Shown: in pieces, positions 7,556-16,835 of the stretch
Layout of the letters: each line of letters opens with the position of its first letter
Numbering within the stretch: the first letter of the stretch is position 1
Source of the DNA: Methylacidimicrobium sp. AP8
GTDB taxonomy: Bacteria > Verrucomicrobiota > Verrucomicrobiia > Methylacidiphilales > Methylacidiphilaceae
NCBI RefSeq assembly: GCF_903064525.1
Contig: NZ_LR797830.1
Location: 930,001 to 994,000, forward strand
Direction of reading: 5' to 3'
Length of the DNA: 64,000 nucleotides
The notes under the pieces: model-generated
Databases searched by the model: none
The model's input: the letters and a program-made list of their open reading frames with translations, nothing else
Told to the model about the DNA's origin: nothing
Translations under genes and position numbers: made by a program

Positions 7556-9664
7556 ATGACTATCCGACTGCGAATCGGCGGCATGACTTGCTCCAACTGC
7601 GCCCGGCACGTGCAGAGCGCCTTGAGCGCCGTTCCGAAGGTGATTTCGGCGCGGGTCGAGCTGGAGAAGGGACGGGCGACGGTCGACGTCGAGGAGGGCG
7701 GTCCTTCCCCGTCGTCGCTCGTGGAAGCGGTCCGGAAGGCCGGCTACGAGGCCGCGCCGGCGGACGAAGAAGAAGACTCTTCGGGGCCTTGGCAGCGGGG
7801 CTTGCTGGTCGGCATCGTGCTCACCCCGCTCCTCTTCCTCCTGCCCTGGCTCGTTCGGGCTCCCCCGCATGCCGCCTGGGTCGGCTGGCTCGAGTTCGCC
7901 CTGGCCCTGCCGGTGCAGATCCTCACGGGCCGTCCTTTCTACCAGGGAGCCTACCGGCAGCTCCGCCACGGAAGGCTCGATATGGACGTGCTGGTCTCCT
8001 TGGGAAGCACGGCCGCGTTTCTGTTGAGCCTCTACGGCCTCTTGCGGCCGGCGGCACTTGCCCATGTCTACTTCGACGAGGCCGCGGCGATTCTTACCCT
8101 GGTCAGCGTGGGTCATTGGCTCGAGGCGCGCGTCTCGCTCCGCGCTTCCCGCACGTTGCGGACGCTTCTGTCGCTGGCTCCGCCCAAGGCGCGCCGGCGG
8201 CTCGACGACGGTAGCGAGGAAGAGGTTTTGGTGGAGGATCTCCGAAAGGGCGACTTGGTCGTGTTAAGACCCGGAGATCGCGTCCCGGTCGACGGCGTCC
8301 TCGAGGAGGGGAAAGCGGTCCTCGACGAAAGCATGCTCACCGGAGAGTCCCAAGTGGTGGAAAAATCAGCCGGCAGCCCGATTTATGCCGGGACGATCAA
8401 TATGAGCCGCCGGATCACGTTGCGGGTTTCGGCCGCCGGGTCGGAAACCGTGCTCGCCCACATCACGTCGGTCGTCGAGCGGGCGCAGCAGAGCCGGGCG
8501 ACGATCCAGCGGCTGGTCGACCGGGTGAGCAACGTCTTCGTGCTTGCGGTGCTCGCGGTGGCCAGCGGAACCGTGCTCGGTTGGGCATGGGTCGGTCTGG
8601 GCTGGGAAACGGCTCTGCTGCGGGCCGCGTCCGTTCTCGTCGTCGCCTGCCCCTGTGCGATGGGGCTGGCGACTCCTGCGGCGATCCTGGTCGCCGCCAA
8701 CGTGGCGGCGCGCCGCGGCGTTCTCCTCCGCGATGCCCAGGCGCTCGAAAAGTGCGGACGGATCCGGAAGATCGTCTTCGACAAGACCGGCACGCTGACC
8801 GAGCCGGCCGTAGGGAAGCCGGTCTACTACGGGAAGCCCCAGGCGGGGGTCGAAGGACTGGCGCTGGCGCTGGCCGCCCCGAGCCGCCACCCCCTGAGCC
8901 AGGCGGTGGCGAGGCGTTTCTCGGACGCCCCGGAAGTGGAGTTGGCGGACTGGGAGGAGGAACGCGGGCTTGGGGTGCGGGCTTCCTACCGGGGGGAGGT
9001 CGCGCGGCTGGGCTCGCTGCGCTGGCTAGCCGAAATCGGCGTTCGGGTCCCGCCGGAGGCGGAGGGAGAGGCGGATGGGGCGCTCGGACTCGCCGTGGGG
9101 AAGGAGTTGTTGGCGACCTTTCCGATCCTCACCCGGCCCAAGCCCTCCGCCGCGGGCGTGCTGCGCGGCCTCCAGGAACGGGGCTACGAGGTCTATCTTG
9201 TATCGGGCGATCGGGCCGAGGCGGCGTTCGCCTTCGCACGCGAGGTGGGAATCCCGGCAGAGCGGACCTTCGCCGAGGTGCGCCCGGAAGCCAAGGCCGA
9301 GATCGTCCGAAGGCTCCAGGCCGAAGGAGGAGGGGTCGCGTTCGTGGGAGACGGGATCAACGATGCCCCGGCCCTCGCCCAGGCCGATTTGGGCATCGCA
9401 GTCCTCCAGGCGACCGATATCGCGCGGGAATCGGCCGACGTGATTCTGCTCCGGCAAGACATCGAGGCGATTCCGGAGATTCTGGCCCTGAGCGCCAAGA
9501 CTCTCCGCACGATTCATGAGAATCTCTTCTGGGCCTTTTTCTACAACGCGGCGGCGATTCCACTCGCGGTCTTCGGAGTGCTCTCTCCGGCTGTCTGCGC
9601 GGCGGCGATGGGCCTCTCCGACCTGTTCGTCGTCGGGAATGCCTTGCGACTCTCCCGCCGGTGA
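7556..9664 (+). CDS. copA: Copper-translocating P-type ATPase (CopA type)
   Basis: Inner-membrane P1B-1 ATPase of 702 residues that exports Cu(I). In order: one heavy-metal domain with GMTCSNC (Cys12 and Cys15), membrane helices, TGES of the actuator domain (about 262), the transmembrane CPC motif in ACPCAMGLATP (Cys365), the phosphorylation site DKTGT (Asp409), SRHP, GDGINDAPAL (about 599), and the last helices with FYNAAAIP and MGLSD, residues that define Cu(I) selectivity. The ATG at 7556 begins right at the metal-binding domain; an in-frame upstream start would add only 12 residues. No copper chaperone or CueR gene is adjacent. Confidence 0.95.
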   Translation: MTIRLRIGGMTCSNCARHVQSALSAVPKVISARVELEKGRATVDVEEGGPSPSSLVEAVRKAGYEAAPADEEEDSSGPWQRGLLVGIVLTPLLFLLPWLVRAPPHAAWVGWLEFALALPVQILTGRPFYQGAYRQLRHGRLDMDVLVSLGSTAAFLLSLYGLLRPAALAHVYFDEAAAILTLVSVGHWLEARVSLRASRTLRTLLSLAPPKARRRLDDGSEEEVLVEDLRKGDLVVLRPGDRVPVDGVLEEGKAVLDESMLTGESQVVEKSAGSPIYAGTINMSRRITLRVSAAGSETVLAHITSVVERAQQSRATIQRLVDRVSNVFVLAVLAVASGTVLGWAWVGLGWETALLRAASVLVVACPCAMGLATPAAILVAANVAARRGVLLRDAQALEKCGRIRKIVFDKTGTLTEPAVGKPVYYGKPQAGVEGLALALAAPSRHPLSQAVARRFSDAPEVELADWEEERGLGVRASYRGEVARLGSLRWLAEIGVRVPPEAEGEADGALGLAVGKELLATFPILTRPKPSAAGVLRGLQERGYEVYLVSGDRAEAAFAFAREVGIPAERTFAEVRPEAKAEIVRRLQAEGGGVAFVGDGINDAPALAQADLGIAVLQATDIARESADVILLRQDIEAIPEILALSAKTLRTIHENLFWAFFYNAAAIPLAVFGVLSPAVCAAAMGLSDLFVVGNALRLSRR

Positions 9665-9721
9665 CGTAGGAATGGGGTCCGCGGCCCAGGCCGCTGCGAG
9701 GCCGCGCAGCCGTCGAATCCA

Positions 9722-10384
9722 ATGGGTTGGGATCTCTGGCTCTTTTACGAGATCAACACGCGCTGGACCTCTCCGCTGCTCGACCGCTGGATGCCCGTGG
9801 TCTCCCACTACCACCACTTCCGGGGAATCGTGCTCGCGGGCGTTCTGGCCTTGGCCGTCTTCGGCCGCTTTCGGGACCGCTGTTTCCTCGGCCTTGTCGG
9901 GCTTTGTCTCGTCGTGGGGGACATGGGTGTGACCGATGGAATCAAGCATCTGGTCAACCGGCCCCGGCCGTTTTCCGTTCTTCCCGGTGTCCGCCTGGTC
10001 GACGAAGGAAAGATTTCCTGGTCCGATCCGAGCCGGGGGCCGCAAGGCCGGTCGTTTCCTTCCGGGCACGCGGCAAACAACGCGGCCCTCGCCTACTTGG
10101 CGACCGCTTTCTACGGGCCGAGGTTTGCCTGGGTTTGGCTCTGGGCGGGACTGGTGGGCTACTCGCGGGTCTATCTCGGGGTCCACTATCCCTCCGACGT
10201 TCTGGCGGGCTGGCTGGCGGGAGCGTTCTACGGCTGGGCGCTGAGCTCCGGGGCCGCCTATGCTTGGCAGCGGTGGGGGAGTCACGCCTTCCCGCGACTC
10301 TACGCCGCCCATCCCCGCCTCCTCTACGAGCCGCGGAAGCCGCGAAAGGAGCCGGAGCCGCCGCGGGAGAGCAATATCGGCTAA
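9722..10384 (+). CDS. PAP2-family membrane phosphatase
   Basis: Integral membrane acid phosphatase of the PAP2 family (220 residues), acting on lipid phosphates such as phosphatidylglycerol phosphate or undecaprenyl pyrophosphate. The tripartite active site is complete: KHLVNRPRP, then PSGH, then SRVYLGVHYPSD with the catalytic His. Several hydrophobic segments (for example GIVLAGVLALAVFG and WVWLWAGLVGY) surround it. The substrate cannot be deduced. It is 57 bp downstream of copA and 16 bp upstream of the amidohydrolase gene. Confidence 0.9.
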   Translation: MGWDLWLFYEINTRWTSPLLDRWMPVVSHYHHFRGIVLAGVLALAVFGRFRDRCFLGLVGLCLVVGDMGVTDGIKHLVNRPRPFSVLPGVRLVDEGKISWSDPSRGPQGRSFPSGHAANNAALAYLATAFYGPRFAWVWLWAGLVGYSRVYLGVHYPSDVLAGWLAGAFYGWALSSGAAYAWQRWGSHAFPRLYAAHPRLLYEPRKPRKEPEPPRESNIG

Positions 10385-10400
10385 GATCGGACGACGACGG

Positions 10401-11621
10401 ATGCTCATCTCGGCTAAGGCTGTCCTCCTCGAACCCGGAGAGATCGTGGCTCCCGGTACGGTGCGCGTGCTCGGAAGCCGGATCGTCGAGGTAGCGGAGG
10501 ATATTTCCTGCCGCCCCGGCGAAGAGCGGATCGTCCTCGAGGACGCCGTTCTCTCTCCGGGCCTGATCAATGCGCACGTCCATCTCGATTACTCGGGCCT
10601 TCGCGGAAAGCTACCCTCCGGGTCCTTCCCGGCCTGGCTGAAGGAGATCATCCGCCTCAAGGCCGCCTTGAGGCGGACGGATTTGCAGGCGTCTCTCGAG
10701 GAGGGGTTCGCGCGGCTGGCCGAATCCGGCACGACCGGCGTGGCCAACATCGAGGCCTTCCCCGAGCTTCTTCTTTGGGCCGAGCAGTTCCCGCTCCGCT
10801 GCTGGTGGTTCCTCGAGCTTATCGACGTCCGCCCTCATATCTGGTCCGCGGAGGCGACCGGCGCTGTGCTCCGCTTCTTCGACCAACCTCCCGGCCCGCT
10901 CGGCAAGCTCGGGCTGGCGCCGCATGCGCCCTATACGGTCTCGCCCGAGCTCTACCGGCTGGTCCGGGAGGCCGCCCGCCGCTTTCGGCTTCCTGTGACC
11001 ACGCATCTGTCCGAGTCGCCCGAGGAGTGGGAGATGTTTTATCACGGAGACGGTGCGCTCCTCGACCTGGTCCGCCAAGCCGGGCGCACGGCAGAGAAGG
11101 GGCGGGAGATCTCTCCGCTGCAGTGGCTCGACCGGATCGGCGGCCTCGCTCCCGGAATGCTGCTGGTCCACTTGAACTATTTAGCCGATGCGGACTGGGC
11201 CCTGCTGGCACGAAGGGACTACTCTGTCGTCCACTGCCCCAAGTCGCACGCTTTCTTTTCCTACGCTCCTTTCCCTCTGGAGCGGATGCTCTCGCTCGGA
11301 ATCCCCATCTGCCTGGCGACCGACAGCCTCGCCAGCAACGACTCCCTCGACTTGCGGGAGGAGATCCGGTCGGCCCGCCGCAAGCATCCCGGAATTCCCG
11401 CCGAGCGGTGGTGGGAGATGGTGACGGCCGCGCCGGCTCGAGCGTTGGGCTACGGCGGCACCCTGGGCGAGATCCGAAGCGGAGCGTGGGCGGACCTGGT
11501 CGCCTTCCGGTGGAAGAGCGGGCTCGATCCGTGGGAAGCCTGCTGCGAGGGCCGGGAGGAGCCGCTCTTCCTCATGGTGCACGGGAGGGTGCTCAAGGCG
11601 GAGGGACGCTGGCATCGATGA
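10401..11621 (+). CDS. Amidohydrolase, ATZ/TRZ-type deaminase family
   Basis: Metal-dependent hydrolase of 406 residues with a complete mononuclear site: HVH (His59, His61), THLSES (His202), VHLN (His257) and ATDSLASNDSL (Asp308). The SLASN.SLDLREE stretch is typical of deaminases such as S-adenosylhomocysteine, chlorohydrolase-like and aminodeoxyfutalosine deaminases. A role in menaquinone synthesis by the futalosine route (MqnX-like) is possible but unproven. The stop overlaps the bioF start (ATGA at 11618-11621), so it is translationally coupled to biotin genes. That placement is intriguing, as no deaminase is known in the standard biotin pathway. Confidence 0.8.
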   Translation: MLISAKAVLLEPGEIVAPGTVRVLGSRIVEVAEDISCRPGEERIVLEDAVLSPGLINAHVHLDYSGLRGKLPSGSFPAWLKEIIRLKAALRRTDLQASLEEGFARLAESGTTGVANIEAFPELLLWAEQFPLRCWWFLELIDVRPHIWSAEATGAVLRFFDQPPGPLGKLGLAPHAPYTVSPELYRLVREAARRFRLPVTTHLSESPEEWEMFYHGDGALLDLVRQAGRTAEKGREISPLQWLDRIGGLAPGMLLVHLNYLADADWALLARRDYSVVHCPKSHAFFSYAPFPLERMLSLGIPICLATDSLASNDSLDLREEIRSARRKHPGIPAERWWEMVTAAPARALGYGGTLGEIRSGAWADLVAFRWKSGLDPWEACCEGREEPLFLMVHGRVLKAEGRWHR

Positions 11622-12751
11622 GCGGGGAATTCCGCGCGGCGCTCCGGAGGGAGCTCGAGAGCCTCTCGGAGGCGGGGCTCTACCGGTCGCTGCCGCAACC
11701 ATCGCACAAAGACGGCAAGCGGCCCTGGTGCAACTTCGCCTCGAGCGATTATCTCGGGCTCGCCCGACATCCGGAGGTGATCGAGGCGGGCTGCCGGGCA
11801 TTCCGCGGATGGGGGGCGGGCCTCGGCGCCTCCCGGCTGCTTTGCCCCGATGCGTCGCTGCACCGGGAGCTCGAAGCGCGCTTGGCTTCCTGGAAGCGGC
11901 GTCAAGCGGCCCTGGTCTTTTCGAGCGGCTATGCGGCCGCCGTAGGAACGATTCCCGTTCTGGTGGGGGCCGAGGATCTGGTCCTCCTCGACCGGCTCAG
12001 CCATGCATCCCTGATCGACGGAGCGCGCGCGAGCAAGGCGACACTGCGCGTCTTCCCCCACAACGATATGGCCGCGCTCGGCGAAATCCTGCTTCGCCAA
12101 CGGCGGCGCTTCCGGCGGGTGCTGCTGGTGACCGAGTCGGTCTTTTCCATGGACGGTGACGTCGCTCCGTTGCGGGAGCTGGTGGCGCTCAAGGAGCAAC
12201 ACGGGGCCTGGTGCCTGGTGGACGAGGCCCACGCCGAAGGCGTCTTCGGGCGGACCGGAGCGGGGCTTATCGAGGCGCTCGGCTTGGAGGGCCGGATCGA
12301 GGTGGAGTTAGGAACCCTTTCGAAGGCGCTGGGATCGGCGGGCGGGTTCGTCGCGGGAGACCGGGAGCTTATCGATCTCTTGGTCAACCGGGCACGCTCC
12401 TTCGTCTACTCGACGGCCCTCCCGGGGCCTGCGGTCGCGGCGGCCGCGGCGGCTCTCGCCCTGGCGATCGGGGAGGAGGGAGAGGAGCGGCGGAAGCGGC
12501 TGCGCGAGCGCATCGCGCTCTTCGCGGGAGGCGACGGAAGCCGCCCTCCCATTTTTCCGGTGGTCTACGGGGAGGAACGCCGGGCGGTTGCGGCGGCGGC
12601 CCGGCTTCGGGAGGGGGGAATCTTCGCACCGGCGATCCGGTTTCCGACCGTTCCCAAGGGGGAGGCCCGGCTGCGGATTTCCCTTTGCGCGTTCCATACG
12701 CCGGAGGAGATCCGGGCGCTCCAAGCAGAGCTCCGGAGAGAGGAGCCGTGA
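11618..12751 (+). CDS. bioF: 8-amino-7-oxononanoate synthase
   Basis: PLP enzyme that condenses pimeloyl-ACP (or CoA) with alanine, the first step of biotin ring assembly. The 377-residue protein has the alpha-oxoamine synthase signatures: FASSDYLGLARHPEV, GAGLGASRLLC, LLVTESVFSMDGDVAPL, DEAHAEGVFG and the PLP-binding Lys in TLSKALGSAGG. Related enzymes such as Kbl or SPT share the fold, but the direct coupling to bioA (GTGA overlap at 12748-12751) supports BioF. Confidence 0.9.
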   Translation: MSGEFRAALRRELESLSEAGLYRSLPQPSHKDGKRPWCNFASSDYLGLARHPEVIEAGCRAFRGWGAGLGASRLLCPDASLHRELEARLASWKRRQAALVFSSGYAAAVGTIPVLVGAEDLVLLDRLSHASLIDGARASKATLRVFPHNDMAALGEILLRQRRRFRRVLLVTESVFSMDGDVAPLRELVALKEQHGAWCLVDEAHAEGVFGRTGAGLIEALGLEGRIEVELGTLSKALGSAGGFVAGDRELIDLLVNRARSFVYSTALPGPAVAAAAAALALAIGEEGEERRKRLRERIALFAGGDGSRPPIFPVVYGEERRAVAAAARLREGGIFAPAIRFPTVPKGEARLRISLCAFHTPEEIRALQAELRREEP

Positions 12752-14118
12752 GCCCCGCGGAGCGAGACAGGGCCTTCGTCTGGCACCCTTTTACGTCCGA
12801 TCGGCCCTGGCGCGATCCGGCGTACCCGATGCCGGTGATCGTGCGCGGGGAGGGCGCCTATCTGTGGGACGAGAGAGGGAATCGCTATTGGGACGGCAAC
12901 TCCTCGATTTGGACCAACATCCACGGCCACCGCCATCCCCGCCTGGTGGCAGCCGTCCGGGAGCAGCTGGACCGGATCGACCACGTTTCTTTTCTCGGGC
13001 TGACTCACCCCTGGGCGTGCGAGCTTGCCGAAAAGCTGAGCGTCATCGCGGGGGGCGAGAGCGGCCCTCGGTACCGGACTTTTTTTTCGGATGACGGCGC
13101 GACGGCGATCGAGGCGGCTGTCAAGATTGTTTGGCAATATTATCGGCAAAACGGCCAACCCCGGCGCAACCTGTTTCTCTGCCTCGAGGAGGGCTACCAT
13201 GGGGACACCGCGGGGGCGATGAGCGTCGGCCGGAGCCGGTTCCACCGGCTCTTCCAGGAACTCCGTTTCCCTTCGGCTTCCGTTCCTTCGCCGGCGTGCT
13301 ACCGCTGCCCCTTCAACCGCGCGGCGGCGGGCCTTCGGGATGCGAGGCTCGACCGCCGCTGCTCCTGGGAATGCCTCCGGGAGCTCGAGAACGCGCTCGA
13401 TCGCCACTGCGATCGAGTCGCCGCGCTGGTGATCGAGCCCAAGGTGCAGGCCGCCGCCGGGATGTGGATGCATCCGGAAGGGTACCTGCGGGAGCTCGAC
13501 CGGCTCTGCCGGGAACGGGGGATCTTGTGGATCGCCGATGAGGTTTTCACGGGCCTGGGCCGGCTGGGGAGCTGGCTCGCCTGCGGGCGGGAAGGGGTCT
13601 TCCCCGACCTGCTCTGCTTGGCCAAGGGGCTCACGGGGGGGATGACTCCCTTGGCGGCCACCCTCGTGCGCGAGGAGATCTACGAGGGATTCCGCGGGGG
13701 GCGCGGCCGGGCCTTTCTCCACGGGCACAGCTACACTGCGAACCCGATTGGCTGCGCGGCGGCGCTGGCTTCGCTCTCGGTCTTCGCAGAGGAGAGGGTC
13801 CTTGAGCGGGTCGCCCGGCGGGCGGCAACTCTGCGCGAGCTTGCCATGGGGTTCTGGCGGCACCCGCGCGTGGGGGATGTGCGGCAAGAGGGTCTGGTGC
13901 TGGCGGTTGAGCTTGTCGAGCGCCGGGAGGATCGGGCACCCTTTCCCGCGGAGATGGAGGTAGGCTTTCGGGTCTGCGAGCGGGCGCGAGCGTACGGTCT
14001 TTTGACGCGGCCCGTCGGGGACGTCCTGGTCCTGGTCCCGCCCCTGTGCGCTTCCCGCGACGACCTGGCCGGGATGGTCGGCGCGCTGGAGCGGGCGCTC
14101 CGGGAGGAGCTGCCGTGA
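12748..14118 (+). CDS. bioA: Adenosylmethionine-8-amino-7-oxononanoate aminotransferase
   Basis: Class III PLP aminotransferase that converts KAPA to DAPA using S-adenosylmethionine as amino donor. The N-terminus FVWHPFTSDRPW and WDGNSSIWTNIHGHRHPR are BioA hallmarks, followed by EEGYHGDTAGAMSVG, DEVFTGLGRLG and the PLP Lys in CLAKGLTGGMTPLAAT. The product has 456 residues. The start is GTG at 12748, overlapping the bioF stop; no other start fits. bioB and bioD are not in the window. Confidence 0.93.
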   Translation: MSPAERDRAFVWHPFTSDRPWRDPAYPMPVIVRGEGAYLWDERGNRYWDGNSSIWTNIHGHRHPRLVAAVREQLDRIDHVSFLGLTHPWACELAEKLSVIAGGESGPRYRTFFSDDGATAIEAAVKIVWQYYRQNGQPRRNLFLCLEEGYHGDTAGAMSVGRSRFHRLFQELRFPSASVPSPACYRCPFNRAAAGLRDARLDRRCSWECLRELENALDRHCDRVAALVIEPKVQAAAGMWMHPEGYLRELDRLCRERGILWIADEVFTGLGRLGSWLACGREGVFPDLLCLAKGLTGGMTPLAATLVREEIYEGFRGGRGRAFLHGHSYTANPIGCAAALASLSVFAEERVLERVARRAATLRELAMGFWRHPRVGDVRQEGLVLAVELVERREDRAPFPAEMEVGFRVCERARAYGLLTRPVGDVLVLVPPLCASRDDLAGMVGALERALREELP

Positions 14119-14152
14119 GCATCGAGCGAAACAGGGCAGGGAACGGAAAGCG

Positions 14153-15544
14153 ATGTTTTGGTCCCGGACCGTTTGGGGAGGGGCGGCTCTTTCGCCCCTT
14201 CGGCAAGTTTTGGGGAAGGCCCTCGGGGAAGATTCCCTTCGGCTTCTCGAAGCGGGGATCTTCGTTCTGGCGATCGTCCATACTTTCCTTGCGCCCTCCC
14301 TCCACCGCATGGGATGCGGCCGTTTGGAGCGGGCGCGCCGGCTCGAGTCGGGACAACAGGCGAGCGCGGCGAACCAGCGGATGGTCGGCGAGCTGCTGCT
14401 ATTCCTGGGCCATGTCGAAGTGGTCTTCGGCATCTGGGTCGTGCCGCTTTTCTGGATTCTGGTCGGCGTCAAGGGATGGGCCGGAGCCATCCAGCGGTTG
14501 GGGCTGAGCCGGGATTTCGCAGAGCCGGTCTTCGTGGTTGCGATCATGGCGGTCACCTCAAGCCGGCCGATCCTTCTCTGCCTGGACCGATGGCTTCAAC
14601 GGGTGGCCGCCTTGGGGCGCGGGTCGGTCGCCGCTTGGTGGTTTTTCCTGTTGACGCTGGGGACCCTGACCGGCTCCCTCGTCACGGAGGCAGCGGCCAT
14701 GACCGTGACCGCTCTTTTGCTCGGCAAGCGCTTCTTTTCCCTCGGCCCTTGTCCCGCCCTCTCTTACGCGACGGTCGGTCTTCTGTTTGCCAACATATCG
14801 ATCGGCGGCTGCCTTACCCATTTCGCTGCCCCGCCGGTGTTCATGGCCGCGCGTCCTTGGGGCTGGGGAACCGGATATATGTTCGTCCACTTCGGGGCGA
14901 AGGCGATCGTAGCGACCGTGTTGAGCAGCCTGCTTTACCTGGCGGTTTTCCGGAAAGAGTTCGCCCGCCTCGAAGCGATCCGCCGCCGGGGCCCGGCGGA
15001 ACAAGTCGCCCCGGAACGGATTCCCGGATGGATCACCGTAGTCCATTTCCTCTTCGTTGCTTGGATCGTGGCTGCGGCCGACACGCCGATCCTCTGCCTG
15101 GGCGGACTCCTCTTCTTTCTCAGTTTTTTTCGCATGACGCGGCCCTTCCAGAGCGGGCTCTCTCTTCGGCAAGCGGTGCTGGTCGGGTGTTTTCTCGCCG
15201 GGCTGGAGATTCTCGGGAGCCGGCAGAGTTGGTGGATCCGCCCGCTCCTCGAGCGGCTCGGCGAAACGAGCCTCCTCTTGAGCGTCGCGGCGATTGCAGC
15301 CTTCAACGACAACACGCTCGTGACCTACCTTGCCAGCCTCATCCCCGACCTGACGGAGACCTCAAAGCAGACCGTGATGGCAGGGGCGATGGCCTCCGGG
15401 GGACTCACGGTAATCGCCAACGCTCCCAACCCGGCGGGTCAAGCCCTTTTGAGCCGGTACTTCCCGCATGGCCTCTCCCCGCTCGGATTGGCCGCAGGAG
15501 CTCTGATGCCCACCGCGATCGCCCTGGTGCTGCTCAGTCCGTAG
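14153..15544 (+). CDS. Putative Na+/H+ antiporter family membrane protein
   Basis: Polytopic inner-membrane protein of 463 residues with about 11-12 hydrophobic segments. Segments such as LTGSLVTEAAAMTVTALLL and AFNDNTLVTYLASLIPDL, with polar TE and NDN residues in otherwise hydrophobic helices, and the late VIANAPNPAGQALL, resemble the putative Na+/H+ antiporter family (Pfam Na_H_antiport_2/3 and the NhaD/ArsB clan). Ion specificity is not evident. It begins 35 bp after bioA but is not obviously linked to biotin synthesis. Confidence 0.7.
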   Translation: MFWSRTVWGGAALSPLRQVLGKALGEDSLRLLEAGIFVLAIVHTFLAPSLHRMGCGRLERARRLESGQQASAANQRMVGELLLFLGHVEVVFGIWVVPLFWILVGVKGWAGAIQRLGLSRDFAEPVFVVAIMAVTSSRPILLCLDRWLQRVAALGRGSVAAWWFFLLTLGTLTGSLVTEAAAMTVTALLLGKRFFSLGPCPALSYATVGLLFANISIGGCLTHFAAPPVFMAARPWGWGTGYMFVHFGAKAIVATVLSSLLYLAVFRKEFARLEAIRRRGPAEQVAPERIPGWITVVHFLFVAWIVAAADTPILCLGGLLFFLSFFRMTRPFQSGLSLRQAVLVGCFLAGLEILGSRQSWWIRPLLERLGETSLLLSVAAIAAFNDNTLVTYLASLIPDLTETSKQTVMAGAMASGGLTVIANAPNPAGQALLSRYFPHGLSPLGLAAGALMPTAIALVLLSP

Positions 15545-15549
15545 ATGCT

Positions 15550-16062
15550 TCAGTTTCCGCAGCCGCACCCCATTCGGCCGCCCATGCGGTGGTGACGGCA
15601 GTGTCTCCTCCCGCCTCCGCCCATGCAGCTCGAAGCCGGGCCCGTGGTCGGCTCGCCTTTTGTTTTCCCGCGGACGGAGGCGACCTGATCGGCCGAGATC
15701 TTCTCTCCTCCCCGGTTCGACCGGAGATAGGTGAGGATGGAAGCGATTTGCCCATCGCTCAGGATCGTTCTCCACGAAGGCATCCGGCCGGTGTACTCCT
15801 CTTCTCCGACGCGGATCCTCCCGGCATAGCCGTTCAAAACGATCCGGATCAGCCGCTCCGGATCGCCGGTCACCCAGGGTGAGTCTTTGAGCGGAGGATT
15901 GGGATCAAGCCCCTCTCCGTCGGCGCCGTGGCACTGCGCGCAGTGCTCGAGGAAGAGCGCCCGCCCGCCCTTCGCGTGCAGCGGGAGAGCCGAGAGAAAG
16001 AACAGCAGGACGAAAGAGGCGAAGAGCCGGCCGGCGGTGACATGTCTAACGGAAGGGATCAC
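15550..16062 (-). CDS. Monoheme cytochrome c with Cys/His-rich C-terminal tail
   Basis: Periplasmic class I cytochrome c. A signal peptide (RLFASFVLLFFLSALPLHA) precedes the heme motif CAQCH, with an ADGEGLDPNPPL loop and a distal Met candidate in GRMPSW, then a final helix SDGQIASILTYLRSN. After this complete domain the protein continues for about 45 residues and ends in a glycine-rich tail with four Cys and three His (SSCMGGGGRRHCRHHR and GRMGCGCGN), suggestive of metal binding. The GTG at 16062 gives 170 residues; a TTG at 16152 would add 30 residues with no clearer ribosome binding site. Converges with the antiporter gene, six bases away. Confidence 0.8.
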   Translation of the reverse strand: MIPSVRHVTAGRLFASFVLLFFLSALPLHAKGGRALFLEHCAQCHGADGEGLDPNPPLKDSPWVTGDPERLIRIVLNGYAGRIRVGEEEYTGRMPSWRTILSDGQIASILTYLRSNRGGEKISADQVASVRGKTKGEPTTGPASSCMGGGGRRHCRHHRMGGRMGCGCGN

Positions 16063-16148
16063 GGAAAGAACATTCCCGCATCCGCGATCCGGAGAAAGGG
16101 GAAAGATTGCCAGCTTTGTCCTATTCGCGGAGTCCGGGTTTTGCTGAT

Positions 16149-16835
16149 TCAAGACGGCGGGTCGGACAGGGTGCCTGCGGCCAACATCTCCAAGAGATCG
16201 ACAAGCCTCGGCTCTTCGGGCAGCGAGAGCCGGAACCGGCTTTCGAGCACCCGCCGGATCTCCCCGCCGCTCGCCAGCCGACGGCGCTCCGTCTTTCCCC
16301 CGATCCCATAAATCTTCAGCTCGCCGTTTCGAAGCGCATACCGGCAGCCGGCGTCCGGCCGCGCAGCGATGAGCTCCTTGCGGAACCGGGAGGCCGGATG
16401 GGAGCAGACATACCAGTTGGCCATCTCATAGTCGACCGGAAGTTGCGGCTGCAGGTCGAATCGATAGAGGGCCTGCCACTCCCCGCCAAGGAGGACTTGC
16501 ACAAGAAAGCCGTCCGCGGAGCGGAGGATCCGCATCGGTTCGTGGCGGGTCTCCTGAACGACATCGGGCTCAAGGCGGAGAGGAGCGGTGAAAGTAAGCC
16601 CTCCGAATCCGACGTCGGCGATGCAGGGTGTGTCCAGGTTTACGAGAAGAACCATATGCGTTCGAGGGGACGGGGTATTTTCGGGAAGGTTCCAACAGAC
16701 GCGGGCTGCTAGGCCGGTGACCGGAAAGCCGAGCGAGCGCAAGACCTCGGCGAAAAGGAGATTGTGCTCGAAGCAGTAGCCCCCGCGGCCTGCGAGAACG
16801 AGCTTTCGCTCGATCGAGTCATCTTCCGACGACAC
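16149..16835 (-). pseudogene. Arylamine N-acetyltransferase, 5' end lost
   Basis: The surviving 228 residues contain the full catalytic triad of NAT enzymes: Cys in RGGYCFEHN, His in RTHMVLLV and Asp in IADVGFGG, and run to a normal C-terminus. The roughly 50-60 N-terminal residues that precede the RGGYC motif in the family are missing. The reading frame now opens with a GTG at 16835, right where an IS481 transposase remnant begins on the opposite strand. The lost part is not seen on the far side of the remnant, which suggests a deletion rather than simple insertion. Activity is unlikely. Confidence 0.75.

Noticed and set aside
9026-10570. Long antisense open frame opposite copA and PAP2
   Set aside because: High G+C gives long shadow frames. 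Its protein has no motif and the sense genes have complete active sites.
12565-14556. 663-codon minus-strand frame over bioA
   Set aside because: Antisense shadow of bioA; low-complexity, Arg/Pro-rich translation.
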